Shown here one piece after another: positions 42,969-54,516 of a stretch of 64,000 nucleotides of DNA; the first letter of the stretch is position 1, and every line of letters begins with the position of its first letter. The notes beneath the pieces were generated by a model, which had not been told where the DNA came from, searched no databases, and worked only from the letters and a program-made list of their open reading frames with translations. The position numbers were made by a program, and so were the translations under genes. The stretch comes from Hyposmocoma kahamanoa (lineage: Eukaryota > Arthropoda > Insecta > Lepidoptera > Cosmopterigidae): assembly GCF_003589595.1 (NCBI RefSeq), contig NW_020653726.1:15029405-15093404 (forward strand), written 5' to 3'.

Positions 42969-43974
42969 TAGTATCATAACATAAAAGGTTCTTCATAACA
43001 TAAAAGCAAAAAATTGTGGGTATTAAATACTTATTTAAGTATTTCTCATTTATTTATCAAGCCATTGTCGCGACAGTTAGTCAATCAGTCTCTGTCGTGA
43101 CCTAAGTCGACATAAATGTTTCTTTATATCCGTTTTCACTTAACATAGTCATAGAAAACAGAACAAGGGCGATTGGTTATTGCAACACGCATTGTGAACT
43201 AATTTTTTATCTATTTACATCGACTATTATTATAAGTTTTTATCTAGTTTTGTTAATACAGGACTTACTATGTTATCTTCGGTCTAAATTATTGGATTTA
43301 TATTGGAATTAGGTACTTTTATTGCAATAATATTTGTTGAGTATTACGAAAGATATATTTAAGCATTTATATCCAAAAAGCCAGGTGATTATGAAGTCAT
43401 TTAATTTAGAAACTAAGTAGTATCGTATTGAACGTCTAAAATCGTTGCTATGTAGCGAAAAATTTAGACAACTTTATGGACATGGTACGCCTCTCTAGTC
43501 TTGTCTCAAACTAGGGAATTTCAACAAATCTTACCTTTTTACTAATAGCATTGATAATTATTTAAATATCCTCGGCTATGAAGAGGGCTTTAAGCCATAA
43601 GCCATAAAGTTACTGCAATGCGAACTTTGCACTTCTTCAACCTAAGTTTTACTAAGCAGGCAGAAGGTATTAAGTACTTAAAATAGGTACCTATTGAAAT
43701 AAAATAACGCAATATTCGCACTTTGAACAGCACACCAGATGTATCACTTTGACTCATAGAAAGATCAAAGGTCCAGGTCTATGTTTCGCGATATTACTGA
43801 CACGACATTAACGCATGCCATGTGACCGTGTGTAAAATGTCATAGTTTTTTGCTGTGTTACACTTTTGATAAGAAACAGGCAGGTGTTTTGTTAGGGTTG
43901 CTTCATATATACGTATACTTGGTTTTACTGGTTGCAGGGATCTCTGTCTCAACTTCTTTATTAATTCATCATCA
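42969..43974 (+). other. AT-rich intron sequence, nothing recognised
   Basis: No shared repeat or coding frame seen. Confidence 0.45.
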
Positions 43975-44340
43975 TCTTATTTAAGAGCCAGACAGTTGTC
44001 GGTATAGCCTTCTCCACTCCTCACGGTTCATAGCCAGTTCTTTGACCTCTTTATAGCTGTTCACTTTGATCTTCTTTTTTAGTTGTTTATACGCCATTCT
44101 TGGTCTTCCTCTTTTTCTTTTCCCTTCTATCCTCCCCTCAATTATCACTCTCACAAATTCATCATTACGCAACAAATGTCCAAACATTTCCCCCCTTCTC
44201 CTCTCTATTGTATTCAAAAGACTTCTCTCCTCCCCAGCACGTTCCAAAACTTCCTCATTTGATGTCTTTTCAATCCATTTTATTTTTTCCATTCGCCTCC
44301 AGCACCACATTTCAAATGACTCCAATCTCTCTCAGTCGTT
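43975..44340 (-). pseudogene. LINE C-terminal fragment
   Basis: 114 codons on the minus strand: EMWCWRRMEKIKWIEKTSNE, GEMFGHLLRNDEF, RKRGRPRMAYKQLKKKI and ELAMNREEWRRLYRQLSGS, the usual end of an RTE/CR1-like RT polyprotein (WCWRRM and GH-L-R motifs). A GATGATGATGAATTAAT tail follows the stop. The frame is open but it is only the C-terminal piece. Confidence 0.8.
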
Positions 44341-44404
44341 GTTTGTTATTGTCCATGTCTCGCATTAATTACCTCGCATTTATTAATTACTTCCTAACAA
44401 TTTA

Positions 44405-44452
44405 AAAATAAACCAACGCTTCGTGCCCTTTACAGGTCTCATGGTTACAGTT
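44405..44452 (+). repeat. Family G fragment
   Basis: AACCAACGCTTCGTGCCCTT then TACAGGTCTCATGGTTACAG. Confidence 0.5.
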
Positions 44453-44877
44453 GACATAGGTACAGCTTTACATTCATTTATTATTCATTTACTTTACATT
44501 TATTTACCTTGAGAGGATTCTGATGTACTGCTGAATTCATCAGGATACCCCGGGGGATTAGGCTAGGAGATAGTGGTGGAGTGAATGTTCCTATCTACGT
44601 ATCTCCCATTCATAGTACTTACATTTAAATTAAGGTTTTTTTTGTATTTTACAAACATATTTCTTTTTAGTTAATTAATTTTAGCTACATACCTACTACA
44701 CTACATGCTACAAGTTAAAGCGTAGACAACGTTAAAAAGTATTTTTTTTTCAAAAAAATTTGTGACGACTTTACGATCGGTACACATGTCTACATCTTCC
44801 TGAAACCAACTCTGATATGTTCTATATTCAAGAGCACTGAATTGGAATCATAGCAACAGAATACTTAAAACTTTTAG

Positions 44878-45670
44878 TAGCCGCACATCTCCTTTGAAAA
44901 AATTGGTCCATGGAACCTGTTTCTGCGCCAAGCAGTAATGTGAGCATTACTGTGAAAGGGTTGTAACCCTAACTAGCTGTGAACAGGTTCACGGCAATGA
45001 AACGGGAAACTTCCGGTCCACAATATTTATTAATGAGGTAAAGTTAAAGAAAAGACCTCTAACAATAAAAAGGTAAATGTAAAAAAATGTATTATTAAGG
45101 CACTTACCCCTAAATGGGACGAATAACTGAATCACAGATATAGATACACGAAGGCTATAGGCTGAAGGCTGCTGTTATAAATTATTACACATGATTTAGC
45201 TTATTAAATGATTATAAAGGTAGTAAAGAACCACAATTAGCGATTATTCGCGATGGAATTTGAAACAGCTCCGACTGTTGTGGCGGTCGAGCTGGGAGTG
45301 ACTGTGGTATGAAAACAAAACGAGAAAGTGAAGGAAGATGGAACAATTCAAATTTAAAATTTAAATGCATATAAAATAAAAAAAATGATAGGATACAAGC
45401 GGAGAGAGGCGATACAAAAAGATGAGATGGCGGTGTAAGGAGGTCTCACCGTCACAACTGTGTACAGGTTTGGAAGGGTAAGGTTGCTGGAGAAATTCCA
45501 GGCACTTGGAACTTGTCAACTCATGTCTTAGGGTGACGGGCGCAATGGCAGTGCTCCTCAAATCTTTGTGATTTAAAGCACGGAGTGGCACTGCAACTGT
45601 TATGGACAGGCGTGTCACTTACCACCAGACGCACGACTTGTTCGTCCCATCACTTGGTATTATAAGAAAA
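44878..45670 (+). repeat. Family A repeat copy 13, split by a solo LTR
   Basis: The left part ends GTAATGTGAGCATTACTG (44952). The right part resumes at 45457 with ACTGTGTACAGGTTTGGAAG and runs to GGTATTATAAGAAAA. Joining them across the insertion restores the family A order. Confidence 0.8.
44953..45456 (+). mobile_element. Solo LTR, 504 bp
   Basis: Begins TGAAAGGGTTGTAACCC and ends CTCACCGTCACA, so it has the TG...CA ends of an LTR. It is flanked by the 4-bp duplication ACTG (44949-44952 and 45457-45460). A polyadenylation-like AAATAAAA lies near 45372. No internal coding region remains, as expected after recombination between the two LTRs. A 4-bp duplication suits Ty3/gypsy-type elements, but the lineage cannot be told from one LTR. 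Confidence 0.75.
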
Positions 45671-47378
45671 CTTTGCGATCTTCTACCGTAGATACTTCCT
45701 CAACATCATAAGAGTGATACCACACAGGCGCTGCCGCCGGTGTGTTGCGTCGTCGGAACGATTTCAGTGCACCGAGTGCTACACAAGTAAGGGAGATGCC
45801 ACACAAGCGCCACTGCGTTGTACTACATATAAATCAGAACGACATGCCACACGGTGCGTTGATACAGTACGAGTCAACGGAGCGACGTTGCGACGCTGCT
45901 CTGAATGTATATGGTTGCTAGTTTTCATTAGATTAACCGTTCGACTGTTTGCCTACTTAAATACCAAAAAAAAACTAAATATTGTTATACATAGTCTAAA
46001 CGTCTTATATTCTACCGCATTTCGAGTTTCTGGAGAGGAAATTGAATCAGCTGAAAATTAAATCAAAAATTGTCAGAGATGCACAAAGATTATAGGAATT
46101 CTTTTTAACGAGAAAAGGACTTGTTCATATCTAAATATTTAAGTGTTTTTTTTTTTACATAACACTTAACACTTACGTAAGTGACCCACATGAATAATGA
46201 AAACATGCAGTGTTAAATAGGTACGATAGATATAATATAAATATTTGTCAACACAAACTTCTCCTTATTTAGGAGACAGGCTCTTGTTTGTAATTGTAAA
46301 TAATCTCTGAACAGGTCTCTGTTCAGCGCCCTTGATTTCCTGATTCGACACTATTAACTTTTTCCTTTATCTGCCCCCGTAGTATGCCGCGTCGATAAAG
46401 CTATTATATCCACATTTAGCTCTCAAATTCGAGTGTTAAGCCGGCGTTTTAAAATTTTATCATAATATCATGGCGAGCACCGTGACGTCACATTTTTATG
46501 TCAGCGCGAGCGCCGCGACTAATGACTGTAAAAGATTAACACGGTGCCAAACATGGCTGCAAGGCCACAGCTGATTTTGAAACATTTCTACAGTTCTGTA
46601 CAGTAAATTAAGCGCGACAATCGAGATGAAAAGAAATTATAATAAAAACAAACAAATTGATATATATATGTAAATTATTGGAATGAGACGAGAACATTTT
46701 TAATACAGTTCAATACATGAGAGTAGTTAGAAATACGTAAATAATAACTAATATAATGTAAAATATGTAAAACCAAAAACTATAAAAACCCGATAATTTT
46801 TGTTTCATCGTTTTCGCGGCGATGATTAAAACGACAAAGATAGCTACGCAATTTCATATCATTATCCTCTTCAAAATGTATGACAATAGTTCATTACCAA
46901 ATAAGCAAATTTAGCTTTCCTCCTCTGCCTGACATTCCTTCCATCTTTCCCTCTATAATGCTTCTATGGAACTTTGGTATCGTACCAGATTACCCAAAAT
47001 ATTTGGTTATCTGTTGTTTTTAATAAATTTATCTTTCCCTGTGCTATCATAACACCTCCTCATTGCTTTTTCCATAACAACATAAACTTCAGAAATATCT
47101 GCGATGAAGAGGTCAGGAATGCATATGTACCTCGGTAACACGTGGATGTATCAAGAATATCGAACATCTTATATTATAATAATACATTCACCATGAAGTA
47201 TAACAACGGTACAATATAAACATTTGCTACTGACGGTGGGGTAAAACGAAACAAAAGAGTATAAGTTTGTGTTTTTTGATACAAGTTTACTGACAAGGAT
47301 TTGCGGGATGTTTTCGACGATTGTTGAAAGTAAAGCATTAAAACCTACCTGGGAACTTTGACACTTATTTGAAAGAAT
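45671..47378 (+). other. Intron sequence, largely unrecognised
   Basis: 45715-45910 is CpG-rich with a loosely repeated GCCACAC(A/G)(A/G)(G/T)GCG word about every 65-70 bp (45719, 45797, 45846) and a frame open to 46061 without known motifs. The rest is AT-rich. Confidence 0.4.
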
Positions 47379-48340
47379 CGTTTTTATGGCAGTAGCGATG
47401 CAGTCGCTAATCGTCTACCTTTACACACACGTGCTACTTAGTGCGGGAATACACGTCCGATTTTTCCATCCGATAGTCGGAAGGCGTTCGTACCATATAT
47501 TTGTATAAACACTTAATACAAGTCCGATAATCGGATCAGATGTCCGAGTCGGAAATAGCGTCCGATTTTATTACCGGTCCGATTGTCTGAAGGCGAGTTC
47601 TCTATACTTTTGAATTTCTAGACGAAATACACGTCTGATTCTTCCCTCCGATTTGCAACGTTGCTAATGCAAATTATACAAAATCCCCAAAAATCAAGGT
47701 TATAAATTTACATTAACATGTAATAATATTTATTCATTCTTAGTATTTATTATATTATTATTGTTACGCTTAAAAATATATATCAAATAATTAAGAAAGT
47801 CAAAATGTGCCCATCTATACATATACGTTACGCTATAATTAGAAATAAACTAAACAAGTTGAATTAAGTTTAAGCCTTAATATTTGAGCTAGACAAGTGG
47901 CATGTTGTAAATTTTATAAGTACATGCAAGCGGTTTGCTAATTCTATATAAATGTTGCTGTGTAAGCTATGTAAAAAAAATATCAATATCGTTCATAAAC
48001 AAACAAATAAATAGTGTTTTATCAGTGATCATCAAACTAACAAAAATATGATAAAATGCTAGAATGCGAGGGCATTTTCCCCACATAGCGTACTCCCCAC
48101 AAAATCCACAAACGAGCTGTTGAGTTGAAATTCCCTGCATTTGGGGAATTCCCCACAAATTGGCAACACTGCAGTTAGTTCAGAAAAAGTCTGGCGATAG
48201 AATCGGACGCCTATCGTATGTGTATTCCCGCGCTTAAGCAGCGAGACTTTTATATGCTTCCAACCGCCTATATCGCTATCGCTATCGTTTGCGAAACGCG
48301 CGTTTCTATCGCTGCTAAAAGTCGCCGTGTGTAACCGCTC
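47379..48340. mobile_element. GAGCGGTTACAC-type MITE, interrupted by another MITE
   Basis: The right end GCTGCTAAAAGTCGCCGTGT then GTAACCGCTC is followed by TTA and matches the elements at 50929 and 62437. The left end is truncated (AGTAGCGATGCAGTCGCTAA). An inner element occupies 47441-48233. Confidence 0.7.
47441..48233. mobile_element. 793-bp inner MITE with TTA target duplication
   Basis: Ends GTGCGGGAATACACGTCCGA and (inverted) GCGCGGGAATACACATACGA, flanked by TTA on both sides (47438-47440 and 48234-48236). Subterminal repeats of TCCGAT/ATCGGA are abundant near 47458-47660. A 3-bp TTA duplication suits PIF/Harbinger-like elements. No transposase frame. Confidence 0.75.
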
Positions 48341-49112
48341 TTAGAGTTGAATTTAAATCTTAAGTGAAACGCTCAAGACTTGTAAATAAATTTCAAAGTC
48401 AATAATGACGCATCTAATCAAAAAACCTTATCAATAAACAACGCCTGAGTAGTTTCAAGTGACTAACAACAGTCACGTTGTTGAGTGTTGTGTTTAAAAC
48501 AAAGTTGCAACGTGTTACCAAATGAGCAGCGAGAGAACTTTTAAAAAAAATATATTTATTAAATTATAAGTATTTTACAGAGATGTGATGTCTATGAGTT
48601 AGGAAATAGTAATCAATTACAGTTCTTATGGTTTAAGATTATATAGTAGAAAAACGATGAGATAGTTAAACATAATTAGTTAAGTAATACATCATTAGTT
48701 AACTATTGTGAAATGGACCTTAGCATTTCCTTAGTGAGTGTTTACATGATTAGGTGAGTATGTTTACATTCGAAATACTTATCTAGCTATTGATTATACA
48801 TTGTATTGTATTTATATAACATATGTATTGTATTATAATATTGTATTATATAACAAACGTACTACATAATCCTAATGCAATAAAGATTAACAATAATGAT
48901 ATTTCATACGTATGATATCGATATAGTTAGCACCCATTCGCACGTTTTGGCCCAAATTACATAGCCGCAGAACGCAATGGAAGCGAGCCTAATGAGTACG
49001 GTAAAGGAATGGAATCTGTGTTTCCCAGAGAAAGGGAGGTTTCATGGAGAGGGTTCAGCGAATAGGCACTTTTTAGACAAAAACATACCAACGTCTAAAA
49101 ATGTCTAAAAAC
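48341..49112 (+). other. AT-rich intron sequence, nothing recognised
   Basis: TATTGTATTATA-type words near 48790-48850. No coding frame. Confidence 0.45.
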
Positions 49113-49440
49113 CAGGTCTATTCTACATGATATACCACCGAGAGTGTGCAAGGGAATTGCACGATTTAATTCCGTCCCCTTTCCATCATCGGAGGACGAG
49201 GTGGACGCTGGATTCATTAAATAAGTGTGCGAAGAGGCTTATAGGTGACTCTTTAATAGAGGCAAAGCTGCAGAACCTTGAACATGGCAATAAATATGCC
49301 TTCTTATCAGTATTCTACAGGATATATCACGGAGATTGTGAGATGAAATTGCATGATTTCATTCCGACTTCCCCATTCCATCGTGCGATTAGATGTAGGG
49401 CTGGGGTTCCATTTCCGAAGCGTTTCGCTTCCACATTTAT
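49113..49440 (+). pseudogene. Jockey-type RT C-terminus, two partial tandem copies
   Basis: The frame at 49127 reads MIYHRECARELHDLIPSPFH, then LEHGNKYAFLSVFYRIYHGD and LHDFIPTSPFHRAIR. Both blocks correspond to SLSVFYRLYHGECSEELFNL and IPSSPFHQRTTR of the element at 57425-60142. The same region thus occurs twice within 250 bp, as a duplication or two overlapping relics. Confidence 0.75.
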
Positions 49441-49565
49441 ATGACGAACGGCCGTTCAGCGGAATTCGCAGCCTGCGGGCTTGTTACTTGAACGAAGTGC
49501 TTGTTAACTGAAGTGTATAGGCATTATTTAAGCATGCATGTTCATTTTAACTTTTTTTTATAATA

Positions 49566-49742
49566 ATATCAAGTGACGGGACAAACAAGCGTGCGCCTGA
49601 TGGTAAGCTACACGCCTGTCCATAACAATTGCAGTGCCACTCAGAGCTTTAAATCGCAAAGATCTGAGGTGCACTGCTACTACGTCCGTCACCCTGAGAC
49701 ATAAGTTGATAAGTCCCATGTGCCTGTAATTTCACCAGGACA
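49566..49742 (-). repeat. Family A repeat copy 14, truncated
   Basis: ATCAAGTGACGGGACAAACA to GTAATTTCACCAGGAC; lacks the GAGCTCC end. Confidence 0.75.
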
Positions 49743-50928
49743 AATGAAGATCAAATGCGCACTTATTTTTCAATAAAAAAAGATGGGAATGTGGCCAAGT
49801 GTGCTTCTGTATAAAAAGAAAGTACATTTCGCGTAAACTAAAACAACAACTGAAACGTGTGAACGATAAGACGGTCATTGCACGATGACGTCATCGTCAG
49901 CTGATACGAAACTGGGCCATCACACATCCGCTATTGATAGTTTGCAATGAGTTTCAGCGATATAACAAGGATCTATGAAATCATTTATAGTTCAGTTTTG
50001 CATCACGTGAACGAATACAAACAAACATTAATAAAGGACAACGTGTTAAGGCAATTGTAGTAGAGCGAGGGCATCGGGCAACGTCTACAGGTACATGGTC
50101 AAGGTCACGTAAAATACACTTAAGAATTAAATTCCACTCTATTCCGTTTACGATAACGACGATCCAAAGTCCAAAGTTTATCGTGTGACTGTACATAAAC
50201 AACACAACAATAGAAGATGCCAAACAAAATTAAGTAATAAAATAGCGCAGACATTAAACACAATAATCAATCGTGTAGTTACCTTAAAACAGAGAGACTT
50301 TTAAGATGTCGAAATGTTTTATTTATAGAAAGATGAATGAGACTTTCAAAGAAAGAAATTACTTAGATGAGATTTTTATTTGAATCTTTCAATGCGCAAT
50401 GTGCTCTAAGGCGCAATAAAACGTATTTTCTTTCAATAAAACAAGCCAGCACTCTTCTAGATAGATATTTAAAGGCAGCTTGAAGCTTTTTAGAATTTTT
50501 TTTTTAATTAATATTTTTGCGAACTTTTGAGGTCGGTTTTTTTATAAAAACAAGTTATAATTATAAAGTGTCTAAATCCAAAACCCGATTGTAAATTTCC
50601 TGACAAAAGAAAAGAGTCAAGAGTAGAGTGAGTCAAGATAAAAAAAAACTAATTATCTTGTCGTTACCTCCAATGCTAGTCACGGAAAGCCAAGAAAAAA
50701 TAAACAATGACGTATATGATACACAAACTCTTTGGTTACAGTACAATGAAAAAATTAAGAACAAAGATCATTTAAATTTATTGCCTTTGTACGGGCGCTT
50801 GTTGGTCCACATTGTCATTCTCAACACGGTCAATAATAGGCGTGTATGTCATGAATAATACATATATGTTTACAAACGATCCTGTAACTTGTTGATAATA
50901 AAAATTGCATAACGCCATCATAGTTTTA
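49743..50928 (+). other. AT-rich intron sequence with a family F end
   Basis: 50510-50545 (GCGAACTTTTGAGGTCGGTT) is a family F terminus. A 76-codon frame at 50628-50858 has no recognised motif. Confidence 0.45.
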
Positions 50929-51068
50929 GAGCGGTTACACACGGCGACTTTACACGCGTGTGCGATTTTACGCAGCGATGCAAGCGCGCGATTGCATCGC
51001 TACACTTGGGATATAATAGGCGATTGCATCGATGCATCGCTGCTAAAAATCGCCGTGTGTAAGCACTC
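50929..51068. mobile_element. 140-bp MITE, GAGCGGTTACAC ends, TTA duplication
   Basis: Ends GAGCGGTTACACACGGCGAC and (inverted) GAGTGCTTACACACGGCGAT, flanked by TTA at 50926-50928 and 51069-51071. The interior has GCATCGATGCATCGC-type palindromes. Same family as 47379 and 62437. Confidence 0.8.
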
Positions 51069-51231
51069 TTAGACCATAGACTTTTGCTTAATTCCAATGA
51101 TTTTATTCACCTTATATAAGATTGCATAATTCTTATTTGTTTATTTTGTAGAGTTTGTTCAAAAAGGTTTTTTTAATGACCAAAGACTGCAAAAAAAGTA
51201 CATTTACACAAGCTTCAAGTAACAAATATAA

Positions 51232-51345
51232 AGTTCCGGTGCTGGTGAAACTACAGGAACTTAGAATATAAAACTATTTTTCCAGCTTTTAATCGCGTAT
51301 ATTTGTTTTTTCAAACAAACCGACATTTCGGGCCCTTTACAGGAA
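51232..51345 (+). repeat. Family A fragment joined to family G
   Basis: GGTGCTGGTGAAACTACAGG (family A, 51239-51258) is followed directly by GAATATAAAACTATTTTTCC and CGGGCCCTTTACAGG (family G). This is another A-G junction like 38727. Confidence 0.55.
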
Positions 51346-51437
51346 AATAAAAAATATTTAAAAAAAATTACAATTTGCGATTGCCGGCCAGGGTCTATTT
51401 GATACTATTATTTTACTTGTAATAACTGTATTTATAC

Positions 51438-51664
51438 CATTGACTTACAACTATATGGACGTCGGGTCCGCGCTAAAAAGTGTCCGCACTTGTAAGGCGC
51501 TAAAATCGTATACAGAGCGCTATCTCCGCTTTAGTCTTCATTTGTTCTACTGACAGCGCGATACTGCGATGACATTACAATTTAAATTTCGAATAGGTTG
51601 ACTTGGGACATTTTTTTCGTGGTTTTTGTATTAGACCCGTCGTCCATTTATTTGTAAGTCAATG
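51438..51664. mobile_element. 227-bp MITE with perfect 8-bp target duplication
   Basis: Ends CATTGACTTACAACTATATG and (inverted) CATTGACTTACAAATAAATG continue GACGACGGGTC-like for about 31 bp. The 8-bp ATTTATAC occurs on both sides (51430-51437 and 51665-51672). The duplication length suits hAT or P-type elements. A fragment lies at 32558-32620. Confidence 0.85.
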
Positions 51665-51699
51665 ATTTATACCATGATTGCAATAAACGATATTCTATT

Positions 51700-51800
51700 C
51701 CATAATATTAGGCATAACTAATTGATGACTTTGCCATGTGCAAGTGTGCATGTGACATGTAAAGAGACCGAAACGTTTGTTTTAAAAAAAGAAATATACG
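51700..51800 (-). repeat. Family G fragment
   Basis: ATTAGGCATAACTAATTGAT, GAGACCGAAACGTTTGTTTT and AGAAATATACGC match the reverse of family G. Confidence 0.5.
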
Positions 51801-52677
51801 CAAATGAGATGCGAAAAAATAATTGCATTTGAAATAAAAATACATTTATTTTTCCACAAAACATAGGTAACACTTTAATAAAATATTCTTAAGCAAAAGA
51901 GTACAGTGCATATTCCAAACTGTTAAGCGTGTTTGCTCTTGAACGTACCGCTGTACTCTGTACTTGAGTAATTAAACAAATGAAACTTTAATTAATTCTT
52001 AGAAGTGGCACACAATAAGTAATATAATAACTCTAGAATGGAAAACATTGCTTATGTTTATGTAATAATGATACATCGGGCAACTAATATACATATACAT
52101 AGGTTGTGTGTTGCATTCTGTAGATTACTTCGTTCCAATAGAGTTCAATTGGCCATTGTTAAAAGTATCAGTTGTAAACTTAAGATTTCCCGCAAACCCT
52201 GTAATAGGTTTTTGTTTCCAAGTTTAGTGTAATTGTTTGGTTTATTGGTTAATTTATTATATTTTCCAAGAATTTGCCTGTGTATGAACTTTCTGAAAAT
52301 GAATCAGAGTTTGTTTGCGTTGTACAACAACACCCACACCGGACAAAGGATTTTGCCGCGGAAACGCTTTGTTTTGTTTTGACACCAGCATTGCGCCCGC
52401 GCACCTGTGTTTAAATTTATATACAGTAAGTACAAACATGATGAATTATGTGCAAATTAAAAAAAATGTGTGGAAACATTATATACCACATAGATAAATA
52501 TTTTTAGTTACAAGTCTGTGAACCGCTGATGCTAGACGAGTAGAAAAAATAGAAAATGTTTTCCAGTAATTTTGAAAAGTTGTAGAACTTGTTATTTTTA
52601 ATGACAGGAAGGGGTTTTATAATACTAAAAATATGTTAAAGACTATATGAATCTCTCTTTCTGAGTGACGTATTATT
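51801..52677 (+). other. AT-rich intron sequence, nothing recognised
   Basis: Short frames on both strands around 52260-52500 have no known motif. Confidence 0.45.
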
Positions 52678-52990
52678 TAGTAGTAGAGCTCCTTGTGAAA
52701 GAGTTCTTCAACGGAAGCACTGCTACCACACCTATTTCTGCCGTACCATACCATATCTATTAAACCGTAATGTACGTTATATTGCATTCCAGTTTTGAAG
52801 GGTGCTGCTTAAGTTACAGGTGTGTGGGACTTGCCAATTTATGCCTCGGCGTAACGGACGCAATGACAGCACCACTCAGCTCTTTGCAATTTAAAGCTCT
52901 GAGTGGCATTGCAACAGTTGTGGGTAAGCGTGTCACTAAATACCAGGTGCACGACTTATCCTTCCGTTAGGTACTTGATATCAAAAAAAT
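52678..52990 (+). repeat. Family A repeat copy 15
   Basis: Full length but diverged, AGTAGAGCTCCTTGTGAAAG to GATATCAAAAAAATAAAA, with a short insertion (CCATACCATATC) near 52745. Confidence 0.8.
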
Positions 52991-54336
52991 AAAATTTTCG
53001 TCTTTAGCGAGTTATTTTTTACTTTACGTTTTTGCGTAATATCAAATTCTCCTAAGCTATTCGGTACAAGGTTTACGTACAGAAAACAACATGTTGTTGT
53101 TATTTTGAGTCGTATAACTTCGCAACTGTTTTACAATATTTTATCAACATTTAAGGGGTCACACTATTTGATTATCTTCTGAATAACCTTCGTTTACTAG
53201 TGAAAAGAATACATACATATTTTAACTTAATTCACTACTATAAACTTGTGTCGTGATTTATTTAAAACGTATATATTAATAATAAATAAAATCCTTCATA
53301 AAAGCGTTCTTTTTAGACGCTTTCTAGTTTAAAGCTTACAAAATCGTTTTGAAAACGTTTAAGCGCATAGACTTTTATGTTAAAAAAAGCTTGCAGCATT
53401 GTGTTGATAGCAAAAAGCGAAAGCAGACCACTAAAAGTTTTAAGTTAAGTAAGTTTATTTGTAAAACACTAGTTTTATTTTTATTTATAAAATTCACGTT
53501 GACGAATTAATTTGTTTAGGCAACATAAATGGTGGCACTTGAAACTTAGGCATGTTGTAAAAAATGGAATTGTTGAGTATGGAACTGACCAACGCTCACG
53601 CTTAAAATAAAAAGCGTGCTTAATTGCTTTTTTTAAACACCAAAATTTTTTAAGTGCTTTTCGTTTAAACGCCCATCTCTACTCGTGATTAGCAGGAGCA
53701 GATTCGGAACCGGGGATACTTTGGGTCACTGCGCTACCAAACTTTTACGTTACTTCATTTAAAAACAAATAACAGCTATCACACACGAAGCATTCAACTT
53801 AAACAAATATTTACCTACTTGCTCGTTGTGTCTTCTGCGCATTAAACAATTAATTTTATCAAGAACAATTTGTACTGAATTGCAATAAATTATTTTTCTT
53901 TAACATGAAAACAAAATGTATTCTTTATAGTAAGTAGTGTATTGTTTAATAAAACCTTTTTATTTATAACAATTTCACTTCTCATGCTCTTAAAGTTCGT
54001 ATTTATGCTGGGTATAGGCTGTATAAAATAGGATTTTATCCTCTAGTGCATAAAATAAAAAAACCATCACATTAAATATGTCTAGTTGTTGTAATTTTAC
54101 ATTCAATTTTAATGAAATAGTCGTTTATTTGTAATATTGCTGTTTAATTGATTCGCAATTGAAATTAAAAGCAGAGTGTGTAACTTGTTTATAAAACCCA
54201 TTTTGGGTGGATATACTCGCCTCGGGTAAAAAGACGCGTTTTATGCACTTGTTGTACAATCTACTATTTTTGTGTACCGTAATGTTATATTTCTGAGAAT
54301 GTTGTGAAAAGGAATGGCAAATATTTTTTTTGCCTA
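52991..54336 (+). other. AT-rich intron sequence, nothing recognised
   Basis: Contains AGCGTTCTTTTTAGACGCTT near 53304. No gene or shared repeat. Confidence 0.45.
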
Positions 54337-54405
54337 AACCCTCGCCTAAGAGGAGATCTGTGCCCAGCAGTGGGACGTAGAAATGGGTTGATGATAATGA
54401 TGTAT
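54337..54405 (+). repeat. LINE 3' terminus with GATGATAATGATG tail
   Basis: AGGAGATCTGTGCCCAGCAG followed by TGGGACGTAGAAATGG and GTTGATGATAATGATG is the usual 3' end of RTE-like lepidopteran elements (compare 36907-36940). Confidence 0.65.
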
Positions 54406-54516
54406 GTTTTTACCGTTCCATTATTATTCATCCAATTACGATAAAACATTCATTAGTTGCTATGCCTACGCCCACAGAAGTTTTTTAAAGAAATTAAAAC
54501 CATTTTAAAATATGTG

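Noticed and set aside
44887..44952. Separate small repeat
   Set aside because: It is the left part of family A copy 13 cut off by the solo LTR.
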